NCBI RefSeq assembly: GCF_002269385.1 | Contig: NZ_CP022957.1 | Span: forward strand, 3,711,001 to 3,775,000 | Direction of reading: 5' to 3' | From: Maribacter cobaltidurans | Lineage (GTDB): Bacteria > Bacteroidota > Bacteroidia > Flavobacteriales > Flavobacteriaceae | Length of the DNA: 64,000 bases | Part shown: in pieces, positions 62,743 through 64,000 of the stretch | How positions within the stretch are numbered: position 1 is the first letter of the stretch | Layout of the letters: each line of letters begins with the position of its first letter | Made by a program: the position numbers and the translations under genes | Notes under the pieces: model-generated | What the model saw: only the letters and a program-made list of their open reading frames with translations | What the model was told of the DNA's origin: nothing | Databases searched by the model: none

Positions 62743-64000
62743 TCAGTTTTGGGATATGGTCTTTCGCATAGTGGTATCGCCGTCCTGGGCTTTGATTTCT
62801 ATGGTGCTGTCATTTGCATCGATATTGATATCCACCTTTTCCTCGTCGTTGTCCTTTGCATTGATGCGCACCCCGTTTTCATCGATCTGCATTTTAAAGG
62901 ATTCGCCGTCCGTATCGTTGATATTGATGTCAATACCATTTTCATTGATCTTGACCCGATTATTGGAATCCTCATCAAATTCCATATCAGCAGGGCAATC
63001 CAAGCACTTTAGTTCATTGTCACTTTCCATTTCCCAAGTATATCCATCCAAATTATCGATGTCCCTATCCGTATCGGCTCTCATAACCCAACTACGCCCA
63101 TCGCCATGATCATAGGTGAGTACGGTACCCACTGGAACAAAAAGATTCACCCGAACTTCTTGATTGTTGAACTTACTGTTTCCTGGAATTTGTAAATAAT
63201 TGTTCAGCATAATATTATTGCCATTAATGGTATAGTCATATTCAATGGCCTCGGCAGTTTCCTTGGCCCTGGCAAAGGAAGGTCCATTCGCTTCCCTACG
63301 GACTTCAATTCTAAAAATGGTATCTGTCGATTTTCTGATTCTGAACCTAACATTTTCGGATACCAAAATCTTTTCGCCCTCATTGTCATGGGTAATAATC
63401 ATATTGCCCATATGCATTTTACGATCCCGGTTATAGTCGAAGGTGGCCAGGCTTATGTTCAAAGTGTCCATGGGGTTTTCAAAATATATTTCCCTTTCTG
63501 ATGTTGAACTGCCAGAGTATGCATGTGCGGCAGCCTCCCTAATTCCAAATACGACCAATAATATGATGGATAATAACCAAAGTCCCAAAAGACTGAATTT
63601 GGCAATGTTTCCTATTGATTTAAGGTTCCTTACCAAAATCTTCAAACCTAAATAGAGAAGGAAAAAGAAAGGAATTCCTATAGCGAAAAAGGCCAATAGG
63701 GAAACCAACCAGATGGGCATATTGCTGGAGTTGACCACATTGTAGAAATCTATTCCCGGTACGTTGACCATATCCAGGATACCTACGGAGATCAACCCTA
63801 CGAATAAACCAATTAGGGTAGAGGCACCTATGATGACCAATAATATCCCAATGAATTTGCCAAAGATTTTGAAAAGGAACATGATAATATCCCCAAGCGT
63901 ATCAAAAAATGTTTTTCCTCCTTTTTTGACGGTATTGCCTACCTTTTCGTAGTCAACACTTTTTACACGATCCGCAACGTCCTCAAAACCCTCTTTGACT
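62743..64000 (-). CDS. PspC-type membrane protein, 5' end beyond the window
   Basis: The frame is open from the stop at 62743 to the right end of the window (about 419 codons seen), continuing upstream of the Met at 63882 with EGFEDVADRVKSVDYEKVG. Visible parts are three or four transmembrane helices (about 63870-63540) and a long C-terminal extracytoplasmic domain with an acidic repeat ending (INENGIDININDTDGE, IDENGVRINAKDNDEE). This matches the C-terminal two thirds of large Bacteroidota PspC-domain proteins, whose PspC helices come first. The pairing with DUF2807 supports the assignment. Confidence 0.8.
   Translation of the reverse strand, partial: VKEGFEDVADRVKSVDYEKVGNTVKKGGKTFFDTLGDIIMFLFKIFGKFIGILLVIIGASTLIGLFVGLISVGILDMVNVPGIDFYNVVNSSNMPIWLVSLLAFFAIGIPFFFLLYLGLKILVRNLKSIGNIAKFSLLGLWLLSIILLVVFGIREAAAHAYSGSSTSEREIYFENPMDTLNISLATFDYNRDRKMHMGNMIITHDNEGEKILVSENVRFRIRKSTDTIFRIEVRREANGPSFARAKETAEAIEYDYTINGNNIMLNNYLQIPGNSKFNNQEVRVNLFVPVGTVLTYDHGDGRSWVMRADTDRDIDNLDGYTWEMESDNELKCLDCPADMEFDEDSNNRVKINENGIDININDTDGESFKMQIDENGVRINAKDNDEEKVDINIDANDSTIEIKAQDGDTTMRKTISQN

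Noticed and set aside
1..64000. tRNA, rRNA, CRISPR, insertion sequences, phage genes, restriction or other defence systems
   Set aside because: None could be recognised on either strand by reading; there are no arrays of short spaced repeats, transposase motifs or integrase motifs.

Overview
The window looks like chromosomal DNA from a marine-type flavobacterium (Bacteroidota, Flavobacteriaceae-like). The evidence is the A+T-rich sequence, weak ribosome binding sites, promoters with the Bacteroidota -7 element TAnnTTTG, a TonB-dependent receptor with a carboxypeptidase-like N-terminal domain, a giant modular surface protein, DUF2807 and PspC proteins, and the overall gene repertoire. No rRNA, tRNA, CRISPR array, insertion sequence or phage gene was seen.

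Layout. (1) 1-9596, minus strand: about 3,200 codons of one giant secreted protein whose 3' end lies beyond base 1. It has four tandem modules of about 400 residues, then short repeats, Calx-beta-like, propeller-like, cadherin-like, IPT/TIG and LamG domains. (2) 10.1-11.0 kb: a universal stress protein behind an FNR-like site. (3) 11.1-40.4 kb: a sulfur and respiration island. It holds a YeeE/YedE pair, a TolC-MFP-RND export operon, two sulfide:quinone oxidoreductases, cytochrome bd oxidase, an OprC-like copper receptor, a TsdA-like thiosulfate dehydrogenase with an outer membrane porin, a DsrE protein, a rhodanese with an HMA protein, two metallo-beta-lactamase/rhodanese fusions (persulfide dioxygenase type), a TauE/SafE exporter, a fatty acid hydroxylase-like protein, and a DUF983-Crp/Fnr regulator operon. 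(4) 40.5-42.8 kb: DUF2200, DUF1080 and a small ABC pair. (5) 43.0-49.8 kb: a three-gene transglutaminase/DUF2126, ATP-grasp/alpha-E, transglutaminase operon. (6) 49.8-53.6 kb: dienelactone hydrolase, metallo-hydrolase, DUF3500 and YceI. (7) 54.0-59.1 kb: transketolase, transaldolase, a formylglycine-generating-enzyme-type lipoprotein and thioredoxin reductase. (8) 59.2-64.0 kb: a small secreted protein, a dipeptide epimerase with an AONS-like enzyme, DUF2807 and a truncated PspC protein.

The main result is a regulon that can be read from the DNA. Thirteen palindromes of the form GTAAC-N4-GTTAC lie in front of the operons of the 11-40 kb island and nowhere else that I saw. For all 14 promoters they serve, a TAnnTTTG-like -7 box begins exactly 29.5 bp from the palindrome centre, the geometry of class II activation at -41.5. 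The only Crp/Fnr gene in the window lies inside the island, is predicted to be autoregulated, carries Cys77/Cys83/Cys84, and has Val where CRP and FNR have the DNA-contacting Glu. I infer a sulfide- or redox-responsive regulon joining sulfide oxidation, persulfide and thiosulfate handling, sulfur export, copper uptake and a bd oxidase.

Two neighbouring genes carry lesions: an in-frame stop in a DUF2202 gene, and a poly-A frameshift at the C-terminus of the type II sulfide:quinone oxidoreductase. All functions are inferred from sequence reading alone; no database search was run.
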